A stretch of 64,000 bases of DNA from Thunnus maccoyii. Its lineage: Eukaryota > Chordata > Actinopteri > Scombriformes > Scombridae. Positions within the stretch are counted from its first letter, which is position 1. Every line of letters starts with the position of its first letter. Under the pieces are notes generated by a model. The model worked only from the letters and a program-made list of their open reading frames with translations. It was not told where the DNA came from and searched no databases. Location of the stretch: positions 12,410,501 to 12,474,500 of the forward strand of contig NC_056539.1 in the NCBI RefSeq assembly GCF_910596095.1, written 5' to 3'. Shown here in pieces: positions 12,801-21,612 of this stretch. Both the position numbers and the translations under genes were made by a program.

Positions 12801-15800
12801 GTAATTTGCTGACATGACAGGCGTCTGAATTCCTTCTGAAGGGCTTAAATACAGTTTATAAAACTAAATCACTCATTGGGCTCTGTAATTGTACAGTCAC
12901 TATTTTAACAGTGAGGCAACTGAAATAGCTGGAAGCTGTCTGCTTGCAAAAAAATGAAATGGAAGAGCTCAGTTCCCCTTTTCAGGCAATACTGACGGGA
13001 AAGTACTGAGCTCCAGGCAAGCCGCACATAAATGTTAGATTACAGCCACACAATGTTTTTGTATTTTGCTCTGTATGTGCTTCTGTTCATTTATAATTCA
13101 TTCATGTGTATCTGAAACCATTTTTAAATTTTGCAAATTCTGAGCCTCTAATATTTTACTGTTCCATGTTCAACATGGATATAGACATAGCATTACATAA
13201 TTAAACTGAGCAGAGCAGGTGGTTACAGAGATAACCGCACTGATTCAGAAGAGCCCTTTTTGCCTCAGCCCATGTCAAAGGTTTAGGGTTGTCTTTGGTT
13301 TTACTTAGTTTTTAAATGCAAGAAGCTACCAAATTCCAATTATTGTTTCCATAATAGTCTCTGTTGTTGTTTTACCAGATTTTTTTATGGCCACATACTG
13401 GAGTTACTAACTGCAGGCTTGCCAGCGTGCTGATGCCCTCAGGCAGGCTGACCAGCATTTACATGTAAACATTTGTACCAGGATATTCATCGTTTTTTGC
13501 CTTATTCAACATCCAACTGCATTAGGTTGGATAATCCGTAACTACCATACATTATGACGCTAGTTTGGCACTGACCAGGCAGCAAGTCTGCCATTGGCAC
13601 TAGAGCTTCAACTATTCGTTGATTACTTGGCAACTATTAAATTAATCGGTAACTATTTTAATAACTGATTCATCGTTACCAGTTACCACCAGTTTCTCAA
13701 ATGTGAATATTTTCTGGTTTCATTAGTCTTCTGTGACAGTAAACTGAATATTTTTGGGCTGTGGACTGTTGGTGGAGACAAAAGACAGTTAAGGATGTCA
13801 TCTTGGGCTTTGGGAAACAGTGATTAACATGTTTGATGATCAACACGACATTTTATAGACCAAACAACTAAATAGATTAATTGCCAGATTATTCGTTAAT
13901 GATAATGAAAATAATCATTAATTGCAGCCCTAATTAACGCCCAACCTAAGATTTACCGATGGTTTACAGTAAGGAGGAAAGTTCAGACGAGAGAGTCAAC
14001 TCACTGGCACGTGACAGTAGGACTGGTTCACTTTGACAGCAATATTGGGAGGATACTGGTCTTCTTGAACACCAATGGAGTCTGTGTAACAGATTCTGCA
14101 ACACAGAGAGACGAGAGAGAGGAAGGTTACGATCATAAGAATGTCTGATTGTTCAGCCATTCAGGATGCCTAACTCTGCATCTGTCAAGTCTTCTGGGAC
14201 TTCCAGTCCATCCAGATAAATGATGCAGATCTTCTAGATCAAAAAAGGACTATAATTAAATTTCACATTCTGTTTTCTCATGCTTTGTAGTACTACTTTT
14301 ACTTTCTTTCTTGTGCATCTGTAAAAGAAATTCTGATTAACAGCAGAGTCACTGGTAGTACCAGCATATTCCAGGCAACAAGATTGTGAAAAATAATCAA
14401 CACACATCAATGGGAATAACTTGGAACTTACCTAAGAACCACTTGGATCGATCTGATTCCTGGACGAAGCTCACTAAGAAAGTAAAGGTCACAAATTATC
14501 ATGAGCATCAGTTATAGTTTGTCAATGAAGTTAACATTAACTAAATAGTGCAGATCTGGGTGGAAATGTTTTATTTTCTTACCTTGCATTTCTGATCTGG
14601 TCTGCTTGGTTCGGTGTTAACTCAAATATGCATTGACTGTCCTGCAGTTTCTCATTATTCTGGGCAACTGCAAACATGTGTCGACAAAAACACATCACAA
14701 CATGCTACAGTACAAGGTTGTAGAGTGTAATTTAGAGCCTAACATTTCTCCAGAACAAATTATTTAAACACGAGGATAAAGTAACTTCAGACAGTCTACA
14801 CTCACCTAGCTGTGTCGGTGGCAACAGTGTCTCCAAAGTTTGGTAGAAGGGCAGTGGAACCAGCTTGACCTCTGCTGCAGGTGTGGGGATCGGTTTGGAG
14901 ATGCCGTTGAGGTAGTCTGCGCCCTGAGAGGTGGCAGTAGGGGAGGAGCTGAGGGATGAGTAGGCAACTGGGATGCCCTCTGGACGCCGCGCCGCCAGCC
15001 AGCCAGATGTTTTAGGGAAGCGCGACTCATAGAGCTGCCTGACGTTCTTCAGCAGCTCCGGGCTGTATTCGGTCTGCACCAGCCTCAGCGCACGTCCCAC
15101 CAGGTCCTGCTTCAACCCACTTTTGCTGCGACCCATTGAGGCCAGTAGCGTCTGCAGGTCTGAGACCCGGAAACTTTTGACCATGTTCTGCAGGAAGGAC
15201 AAGTCCAAAAAGTGAGAAACGAAATACAGGATTGATGAAATTTGTAGAAAGGGAAAGTTTGAGGGACAGACACACCTCTAACTGTTACAGTGCAATGAAT
15301 TTACATGTCCAGATTCATTTTGAGAGCAAAGTCTCAGTCCAAGGAGTATTGATACCAGACTGAAATGCAAAGCCGTTAACTACTATTGCTATTGGCTTTG
15401 GCTTCTCTGTGACCTTTCTAAACACTTCACAACCTAAAATATTGTATTCTTTCCTAAAAAGTTGAAGTTTTTCTGAAGGTGTTCAAGGTGTTTTCTGAAG
15501 TATCAGTTACTCTGAAAAAAATTTTACTATCACACCTGTGTGACTCAGGTTGGAAAATATATTCATGTTTATATTCTCTGTGTTTTCCCAGCGAACTTAT
15601 CAAGTTCCCAAGATTGCTCTGTCTGGAAAATCCCTCAAAATGACTCCAAATATTCAATGCCTTGTGGGAATTCTTGCTTAAACACATCTGCTAAATTTGC
15701 CCCTGACAGGCTCTATACAATTATTTACAGTTAAATTACATGCAGTGTTTGACAAGACATTACACTGCCTTCAAACGTTTGATTCCAATTAAAATTGGCA

Positions 15801-17655
15801 CTTGTCCTTCCTCACTCATCTTCCTCACTCTGTTCCTAAACAAATTGTGGTTTCAACAAACTTTTTACCATTAACTGATTAAAAGGTCCAGGTGCATCCA
15901 AGCATTTCACTGTATTACATCCTACTACACAGGCATGTAAAACAAACACAGAAACAACACACTGATAAGAAGGCTGAGCTAAAGTATAAACCAAGAATGT
16001 CAGGGCATGAACACCTTGGATTGTTGGAGATATTTTGATGTGGAATCATAGAAAGGATCAGCCACTAAACATAAAATATGTAGAACAATCAATACGTACA
16101 ATATGTTTTGACAGCAGACAGGTATAATTTGACATGTTCCATGTTTGAAAAGTAAACCACAATTTGTTTTGAGCCACAAAACGAATAATACAGCAGAAAA
16201 GGTTAAACTAACTCCTACAAAAACATATGTTACTTATGTGCCATTACTGATGGGCAGCATGTTTTGATCAACCGTTGAAGGGTTATGAATTAACTTTGTC
16301 TAGCAGTGTAGACTAACGCAACTAACAATTATTTCTATTATCTACCGTCCTTTTTTTATGAATTAAACTTCTATACAATGTCAGAAAACAGTGAAAAGTG
16401 TCCATCAGAGTCCAAACGGATCAATGTCTTAATTTGTCAACCAACAGTCCAAAACCAGAAGATTTTCAGTTTACTATGACATAAAGCAGCACATCTGAGA
16501 AGCTGTAACTAGATAATGATAGATGTTTTTTTTTTTTTTTTTTTAAAAAGTGACTCAAATCATTAATAATTAATCAAAACAGCTGCAGATTCATTTTCTG
16601 TCGATGGGTCAGCTCGTTTTTGCAGCTCTACGGCAGTGAAAACAAGACTTTGTGTGGCAGACAAACCATAACAACGTGCTTGTTTACCCTGTGAATACAC
16701 GGGATGAAAGTGTGGTTGGCGTGCTCTGATGCTGCCTATGACTCGCTTAATGTCACAAAGGTCTCACAGTCACGACATAATGGGTTAGCTACACTACAAA
16801 TTAGTAATATACGTATGCTTATTTAATACTATATTTATGTTAATGTTACATAATGAATGGATGCGGTTATCGCAGAACAGGGCATATATGACACAGCACA
16901 CAGCCTGCAAGAGGATGTTTACTTATAAATGCAGCAGCATCGTATAGAGTATGCGGACTTGGCTGTGTGGGGAGAAAAACACATTATGTTGTTGTTACTG
17001 GTCAAACCTGAGCCGTCTGACATGCTTTAGCTTTGTCTGACATTGTTGAGTTGGACATCAGTGGCACTACTGCATTGTGTCTATGTTAAACTTGCACAAC
17101 AAAGTGCTTCTGATGGACCTGTATGGAGGAAAAAATGCGATGGCTTTTCTTTCCAGCCTCGCTTGAACCAAATATTGCCTGCGCTAATCGACTGGCTAGC
17201 TTCTCTGTCGGTACTCAATCATGGCAATTGGACATTTTTGACAGGTGCACAGCTCCATAAACTAACCGGCTTTACAACAAGCAGACGTTATTATAAGAGA
17301 AATAGGGTCAAACACGCCGAGGAGCATGCTAGCAGCAAACCCCTGCGTGTTTTTATGGTCTCATCATTCATTTTTTCGGCGTCAGTTGCTTCGGAGCCAG
17401 CGTGATGCGAGCTCAACCAACGCACTTGTCTAGTTAACGTTAACTACGTTAGCAACGCAGGCTAGTTCGTTTCGCCTGTACATGAATGCGCCACATTTTA
17501 GAAGAGAACGAACTGTTAGCCATATTCATACAAAACCACCCCCGCTTTCACCATGTCCACATTGAGTTTCAACCCACATTCCCGCGCCCGTCTCCCCTCA
17601 AAACCAAAGCTAGCCCAGCTCTACTTGCCATCGCTTCCACCAGTTCGGCCGCCAT
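7482..17655 (-). CDS. pias4: pias4, E3 SUMO-protein ligase PIAS4 (PIASy)
   Basis: Nuclear SUMO E3 ligase that brings UBC9-SUMO to transcription factors and chromatin proteins. Eleven coding exons join in frame to 506 aa (human PIAS4 is about 510): 17655-17629, 15187-14806, 14667-14583, 14473-14432, 14095-14005, 12747-12619, 9970-9865, 9658-9585, 9480-9320, 8038-7887, 7753-7482. The N-terminus MAAELVEAM matches human MAAELVEAK and separates PIAS4 from PIAS1-3. In order: SAP domain (about 11-45), PINIT region with PPNIAVKVN (195-202), SP-RING in exon 9 (C327, H329, C332, C350, C353), SUMO-interacting motif VVDLTL (460-465) followed by acidic Ser/Glu residues, and a basic KRGR tail. Intron 1 uses a GC donor; all others are GT-AG. 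Zebrafish has pias4a and pias4b, and I cannot say which this is. Confidence 0.97.
7754..7886 (-). other. pias4 intron 10
   Basis: Short 133-bp GT-AG intron containing an A-rich run near 7820. No other feature seen. Confidence 0.9.
7887..8038 (-). CDS. pias4: pias4 exon 10
   Basis: Encodes [19 protein letters not shown], then [13 protein letters not shown]. This matches the human segment LLSKILSEC...EYLVDGSWCPIRAEKER just after the SP-RING. Acceptor TATTTCAG, donor ATAT|GTAAGT. Confidence 0.95.
8039..9319 (-). other. pias4 intron 9
   Basis: 1.28-kb GT-AG intron of AT-rich unique-looking sequence. No nested gene or recognisable transposon. Confidence 0.85.
9320..9480 (-). CDS. pias4: pias4 exon 9 (SP-RING)
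   Basis: Encodes the catalytic [25 protein letters not shown], then [18 protein letters not shown]. The zinc and structural residues C327, H329, C332, C350 and C353 are present, as are the UBC9-contacting hydrophobics. Acceptor TTCTCAG, donor GATGG|GTAAGG. Confidence 0.97.
9585..9658 (-). CDS. pias4: pias4 exon 8
   Basis: Encodes the conserved link [18 protein letters not shown] between the PINIT and SP-RING parts, nearly identical to human DPDSEIATTGVRVSLICP. Acceptor ATCTGTAG, donor CCA|GTGAGT. Confidence 0.95.
9817..9845. repeat. (AT)n microsatellite
   Basis: Uninterrupted AT dinucleotide run followed by T7, inside pias4 intron 7 and only about 20 bp from the exon 7 donor. Confidence 0.95.
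9865..9970 (-). CDS. pias4: pias4 exon 7
   Basis: Encodes [18 protein letters not shown] and onward, matching human SYSVALYLVRQLTSSELL in the C-terminal part of the PINIT domain. Acceptor TTGTTCTCAG, donor CGCA|GTAAGT. Confidence 0.95.
9971..12618 (-). other. pias4 intron 6
   Basis: 2.65-kb GT-AG intron. It holds a coding-like patch at 10860-11080 and a repeat-like block with short similar ends at 11851-12495. The remainder looks like unique AT-rich sequence. Confidence 0.85.
11851..12495. repeat. Putative non-autonomous DNA element in pias4 intron 6
   Basis: The left edge CAGTGTTGGAAATTA resembles the reverse complement of the right edge (CAGGGAAGGAAATTA), and the inside has repeated GGCTGGT/ACCAGCC and GTGACCGGCC/GTGGCCGG words. 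The two ends suggest a hAT-like element of about 645 bp. No clear target-site duplication was seen. Confidence 0.4.
12619..12747 (-). CDS. pias4: pias4 exon 6
   Basis: Encodes [20 protein letters not shown] and onward, ending at [10 protein letters not shown]. Human has [20 protein letters not shown] and ITVTWGNYGK. 129 bp, phase 0 on both sides. Confidence 0.95.
12748..14004 (-). other. pias4 intron 5
   Basis: 1.26-kb GT-AG intron whose downstream half (plus-strand 13601-13932) is a hAT-like MITE. The remainder is AT-rich without recognised features. Confidence 0.85.
13601..13932. mobile_element. hAT-like MITE, copy 1
   Basis: Begins TAGAGCTTCAACTATTCG and ends ATTGCAGCCCTA, so the reverse-complemented end reads TAGGGCTGCAAT. 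This is the terminal repeat of a very common fish hAT-type non-autonomous family. The inside contains TGTCATCTTGGGCTTTGGG and runs of ATTAATCG-like sequence. It matches the copy at 16309-16630 in opposite orientation. Confidence 0.8.
14005..14095 (-). CDS. pias4: pias4 exon 5 (PINIT)
   Basis: Encodes the PINIT core: [20 protein letters not shown], then [10 protein letters not shown]. Acceptor GTTGCAG, donor CCA|GTGAGT. Confidence 0.95.
14432..14473 (-). CDS. pias4: pias4 exon 4
   Basis: A 42-bp micro-exon encoding [13 protein letters not shown] (human ELQPGVKAVQVVL). Acceptor TTTCTTAG, donor TTAG|GTAAGT. Too small to be found as a stand-alone open frame. Confidence 0.93.
14583..14667 (-). 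CDS. pias4: pias4 exon 3
   Basis: Encodes [19 protein letters not shown] and onward (human VPQNNEKLQESPCIFALTP). Acceptor GTTTGCAG, donor CAAG|GTAAGA. Confidence 0.95.
14806..15187 (-). CDS. pias4: pias4 exon 2 (SAP domain)
   Basis: Starts after the acceptor CTTCCTGCAG with [15 protein letters not shown]. This is the SAP domain that binds AT-rich and scaffold-attached DNA, with the [12 protein letters not shown] helix. It continues through the linker [10 protein letters not shown] to the segment [18 protein letters not shown] and the donor CTAG|GTGAGT. The ATG 15 bp upstream that would extend the open frame lies in the intron and is not a start. Confidence 0.96.
15188..17628 (-). other. pias4 intron 1 (GC-AG)
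   Basis: 2.44-kb intron with a GC donor (CGATG|GCAAGT) and the acceptor CTTCCTGCAG. It contains the second hAT-like MITE (16309-16630). The plus-strand open frame at 17043-17405 lies inside it and has no recognisable homology. Confidence 0.85.
16309..16630. mobile_element. hAT-like MITE, copy 2
   Basis: Same family as 13601-13932 in reverse orientation. It carries the typical internal words CAACAGTCCAAAACC, TTTTCAGTTTACTATGAC and the terminal TTTTTGCAGCTCTA. A T18 run is present near 16530. Confidence 0.75.
17629..17655 (-). CDS. pias4: pias4 exon 1 (start)
   Basis: Coding part of exon 1, ATG at 17655. MAAELVEAM joins in phase 0 to exon 2 (NMVKSF), aligning residue by residue with human [15 protein letters not shown]. 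The exon ends at ATG|GCAAGT. The nearest GT donor, 4 bp further on, would shift the frame. Confidence 0.92.
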
Positions 17656-17658
17656 CTT
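17648..17658 (-). promoter_or_regulatory. YY1-type motif over the pias4 start codon
   Basis: Minus strand reads AAGATGGCGGC, the YY1 consensus often found near TSSs of housekeeping genes and often overlapping the first ATG, as here. Confidence 0.5.
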
Positions 17659-18328
17659 CGTGCACCAGTACCGCGAGAGTCGGGGACGATGGCTAAGTCC
17701 TTCACCAATGAAACACGGAGCCTGCTTTGATTGACGGGCATTCTTAGCCAATCACAGGGTGCTGTTCTCCAGCGCTCGTAGCGCTACACATAACAATGGG
17801 CGGGCCCGCTGTTTTTTTAAAGTTACAGTGCAACTTTTTTAAAAACACTAAGAGACAGGTCTCCTCTCCAAAATAGGCCTCAGTGTCCACTAATGAAACC
17901 ACGTGGCCAAGTATTTCGATATACATGATGTTTCCGTTTTATAGTATCGAGGTTTTGTGAACGTGTGTCTTAGAAACAGTTTAAATTCAACATGGATGTA
18001 AAAGCATGGGGTGTCAAGTGGATCTGGGTCGCATGGTCTAATCAAATCCCGTCCGAGCAAATTATTCCACTTCAGGTTACGCGAGCAGCCGTGAGATGTG
18101 GAGTTAATGCTTTGTCTGAGGTATGTTCATAACTGAATGAAAATACGAGCAATTAACGATATACACACACACGTGAAAGTACAGACCAGCCATACCGTGT
18201 CTAAAACACAAGTAACACGCTGTGACTCGCTTTTAGCAAAATCAAATGAAGTATACAAAGGACACATTTACAGTCCCTCTGATGATCCAGCCCTGCTTTT
18301 CCAAAGGCTCCTAATATGTGGCAAAGAA
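17656..18328. promoter_or_regulatory. pias4 5' flank and probable promoter
   Basis: Locally GC- and CpG-richer up to about 17810, with two CCAAT boxes (17705-17709 and 17748-17752) and a GGGCGGGC element near 17800. The remainder turns AT-rich. The transcription start is not defined. Confidence 0.5.
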
Positions 18329-18630
18329 TTATGGAGCACAAAAAATGACATAAGCATAAATAATTAAATAAATGTAGAAATACATGAATAAATAAATGTA
18401 GAAATACATAAATAAATGAATAAATGTAGAAATAATTAAATAAATGTAGAAATACAGAAATAGCCTGAATAAAAGATTATTTATGGAAATGTAGAAAAGA
18501 AGTCCAAGACATTGCTTTTTTATTATTAAAATATTTGTATTTTTTATTTACTTATTTATGTATTTAATCATTTATTTCTGCATTTAATTATTTATTTATG
18601 TATGCTTATATCATTTTTTGTGCTCCATAA
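18329..18630. mobile_element. MITE with long terminal inverted repeats
   Basis: The left end TTATGGAGCACAAAAAATGA recurs inverted at the right end (TCATTTTTTGTGCTCCATAA), and the similarity runs on through TAAGCATA. About 300 bp. The interior is a diverged tandem array of roughly 24 bp (AATAAATGTAGAAATAC) at 18356-18470. No coding capacity. Confidence 0.8.
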
Positions 18631-20400
18631 ACAATAGCCTCATGGAAACACAGAAATCAAGTGAGGGAACTGCAGTATCATGTAATAACATGGTGTGTTT
18701 TGTTTTAGTTTTACTTGGGAATGTGAAAGGTCAATAAAACAACACTATCTAGTCAAAGGGACAGCTGGCTTTGTCACTATAGCTGCTTGATGACAAGGTT
18801 ATCTACGACTACATACTGCAATTTAATGAGATATGTTCATTTATAGGCTGCACCTGTACAAAATAATAGTTCACAAATCCAGTGCCAAATGATGTTTCCT
18901 ACAATGCAGTCTACTATTTTTATAACTCTAAAATTGGTTCATATTGTCTCAATTTATAGACCATAAGCCTACTGTATATATGAATGTAGCAATTTGCAAT
19001 ACAATAGCATGACTAATAGGCAACACAGTGCTCTCTGTTGGTTACACAGTATATTTCATGTTCCACGATTTAAACAGAAGAGGGCAATATGGTCCATGAT
19101 TTGACCTGAGTGTCATTTAATTAATTTCCTCCTAAAACTGAAAGATCAAAGTAGATCTATCCAGATACTGTTATCTGGGCTAATGTGAAGACTGAGGTGG
19201 TGAAATGGTGTAGTCATATATTTATATTTATTGTTGGGAGTTGTCAATCTCTACAATTTCAGTAAACAGGTTAAATTTAACAAATTAACAGATTAAGACA
19301 TTTTAAATTCTGTTTCAGATCACAGAGTTTTCAATGGTGCTAAATATGCTTCAGTGCTTCAAGAACTAGAAGAAACATGTATGTGATATTGTATTGTATA
19401 TTCATATAAAATTGTTTTACCTGACTTTGCACTTACTTAAGGGAAAATTTAAAGGGAAATTTAGAAACCCAGTGGTTAAACAACACTATGTTTTGGTGCT
19501 TTCTTGAACCTTTTGAAAAAAAGGCACAAAGACTCTTGGCTTTCCTTTATTGTAAAAACTCAATTCACCATACAAATTTTATTTATTCAAATGCATATGA
19601 TATCAATGGACTGTAAAGATAAATCTCACAATTTATGTCAGAATTCAAAAGTGTCATTCACACGAGTCTGACGTGTAGATGTTTTACCTGTATCATAACA
19701 TAAACAACATAAATAAGTCTACAGATAAAACCATAGAAAAACAGTGTTGTCAATGTATGTGTCATTAAAACATCATCACAAAAAAGAACAATGGAGTCTC
19801 AGAAGTTTAAAAATACCTCAAAAGTAATTACTAACTCATGTTGAGGGGTCACATACATTCAGTTCTTGGGCCAAAACCTAGAAATGGCAGTAAATTAAAA
19901 CATAAAGTATAATTAAACATAGTAATAAAGTCAGTAATAGAGTACAGCACATCATTAGATAGCACATGAAATAACTGTTCCTCAAGGTGAGGGAGATGAT
20001 CATTATTTTTTAAAATAAATCTTAATTATAGCAGTACAATATTCATACACAATCATAGAACACAGTTCAATACAATACGATGAAAAAGTGCAGAAGCATT
20101 TCAGTTTTGACCTCTGAGATAGATCTTAAAAGATATCTAAGGCCCTCTTTGCTGAACTCCCTCGCAAACAAACAAAAAAAACATGACTTTTTATAGAACT
20201 GTGAGGAAAAATGCAATAAAAGTCATAGAAGTTTCAACAACAGGAAATAAATCAATTAGATTTTTAGTCATACTCTTTAGTGTTCTGTTACCTTGTGACA
20301 ATCAATGTCTGCACAAAACATTCATGCTCTTTCTAAAAAAGGAGACTTGACCAAATATTGAACTCGACCAATTAATTACTGCTTTATTGTAATTGCGGTA
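18631..20400. other. Intergenic, AT-rich
   Basis: No gene, RNA or transposon recognised. Short A- and T-runs are common. The stretch separates the MITE from the foxq2 upstream region. Confidence 0.5.
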
Positions 20401-21096
20401 ATTCTTTGGACAGCATCCCCTCGGACAAAACCACTTTAACTGGATAACACTGGTATCTAAAAGGCCTTTGATTCTACAGCATCCATCCTCTGCACACCAT
20501 GTCTTACTAAATCTTGAGTGTTTAATCTCCCGTAATTACAAAGATTTGCTTAGGTTAATAAAAATAATCCGCCTCAATTGAGACCCCCTACCCGGACCAC
20601 CCCTGGGCCTTCTTTGCCCCTTTCTGTGAGGGATAAATTCACAGTCACATAAATAGAGTCACCTTCACAACCGTGAAGCACAACTCTTTGATTCAGGAGC
20701 AGTAGGCTGTTGGATATTGAGATAGACTTTTTGATCGTCAGGTTTTGTCAGAAAGGCGAAAAACCTTAATTGAAATTTGTTGGTAAACAAAGAAGCTGTG
20801 TTTAGTCTTATAGGCTGACGTCATTTCCACGGGTTGAGATTGTGTCATCGGTGAGCGCGTCAAGGTTAACAACAGTTGAGAGGCTCATCTTTATCTGTGA
20901 TCTTGTCAACAGTAAGACTTCGGCGAAAGAAGCAAGGGGCATTTAGGCGTTCAGTTTATGAATGGTCCTGCACTTCATAAGAAAATAGCCATGCTGTGAT
21001 ACTCAAAATTCTGGGAAGACTTCTGGGAAAAAAAACACCTTTCATTTATCACCTGATTCAACAGTCCATCACCTTGGAACCAATAAAATCTCTGTA
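20401..21096 (+). promoter_or_regulatory. foxq2 upstream region
   Basis: Unique sequence with several recognisable sites: CRX/OTX-type TAATCC (20565-20570), SIX/MEF3-like TCAGGTTTT (20738-20746), forkhead GTAAACAA (20783-20790) and a perfect CRE TGACGTCA (20816-20823). The sites are read directly; their function is inferred. TSS not located. Confidence 0.4.
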
Positions 21097-21612
21097 ATGA
21101 GTCTGAGATATTTCAGTTCAGAGATGACAATGGAGAACAGAAGCAGCTGCAACGGCAGCAGAGAAAGGCTGGGACTGAGCTTCACTATTGACTACCTTCT
21201 GTTCAATAAAGGAGTCAAAGGTTCCAAAGAAGAACCGACAGGAAGTCGTATGGAGGAGCGGACAGCGAACAACATGCTAAATCATCAGAATCCTGAACCC
21301 AAAGAGGAGGGGATTCTCTGTGAGGTACAGGAGAAGCGGCTACAGAGGTCAGAGGCAGAGACCGGAGAAAGGAAAGTCAAAGAAGAGGAGGGGGATGAAG
21401 AGCAACAAGAGGAGGGGGAGGAGAAAATGACCACCGCCGCCACCACCACCACCACGTCTACCAGCGGCAGTCCATCCAAGTCTACGGACAAACCCAACCA
21501 GTCCTACATCGCACTCATCTCCAAGGCCATCCTGGCGTCAGAGCAGAAGAAACTGCTGCTATGTGACATCTACCAGTGGATCATGGACCACTACCCTTAC
21601 TTCAAGAGTAAG
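21097..21612 (+). CDS. foxq2: foxq2 exon 1
   Basis: Codes for the EH1-like motif, the acidic linker, an (ACC)n-derived Thr run, and the first half of the forkhead, ending FKSK. Donor AAG|GTATGT, phase 0. Confidence 0.93.

Noticed and set aside
17043..17405. 120-aa plus-strand frame in pias4 intron 1
   Set aside because: Antisense to the intron, no domain, no splice-site support.
7482..17655. pias1, pias2 or pias3 instead of pias4
   Set aside because: The MAAELVEA start, short length and [11 protein letters not shown] helix are PIAS4-specific; PIAS1 has GRNKHGRK there.
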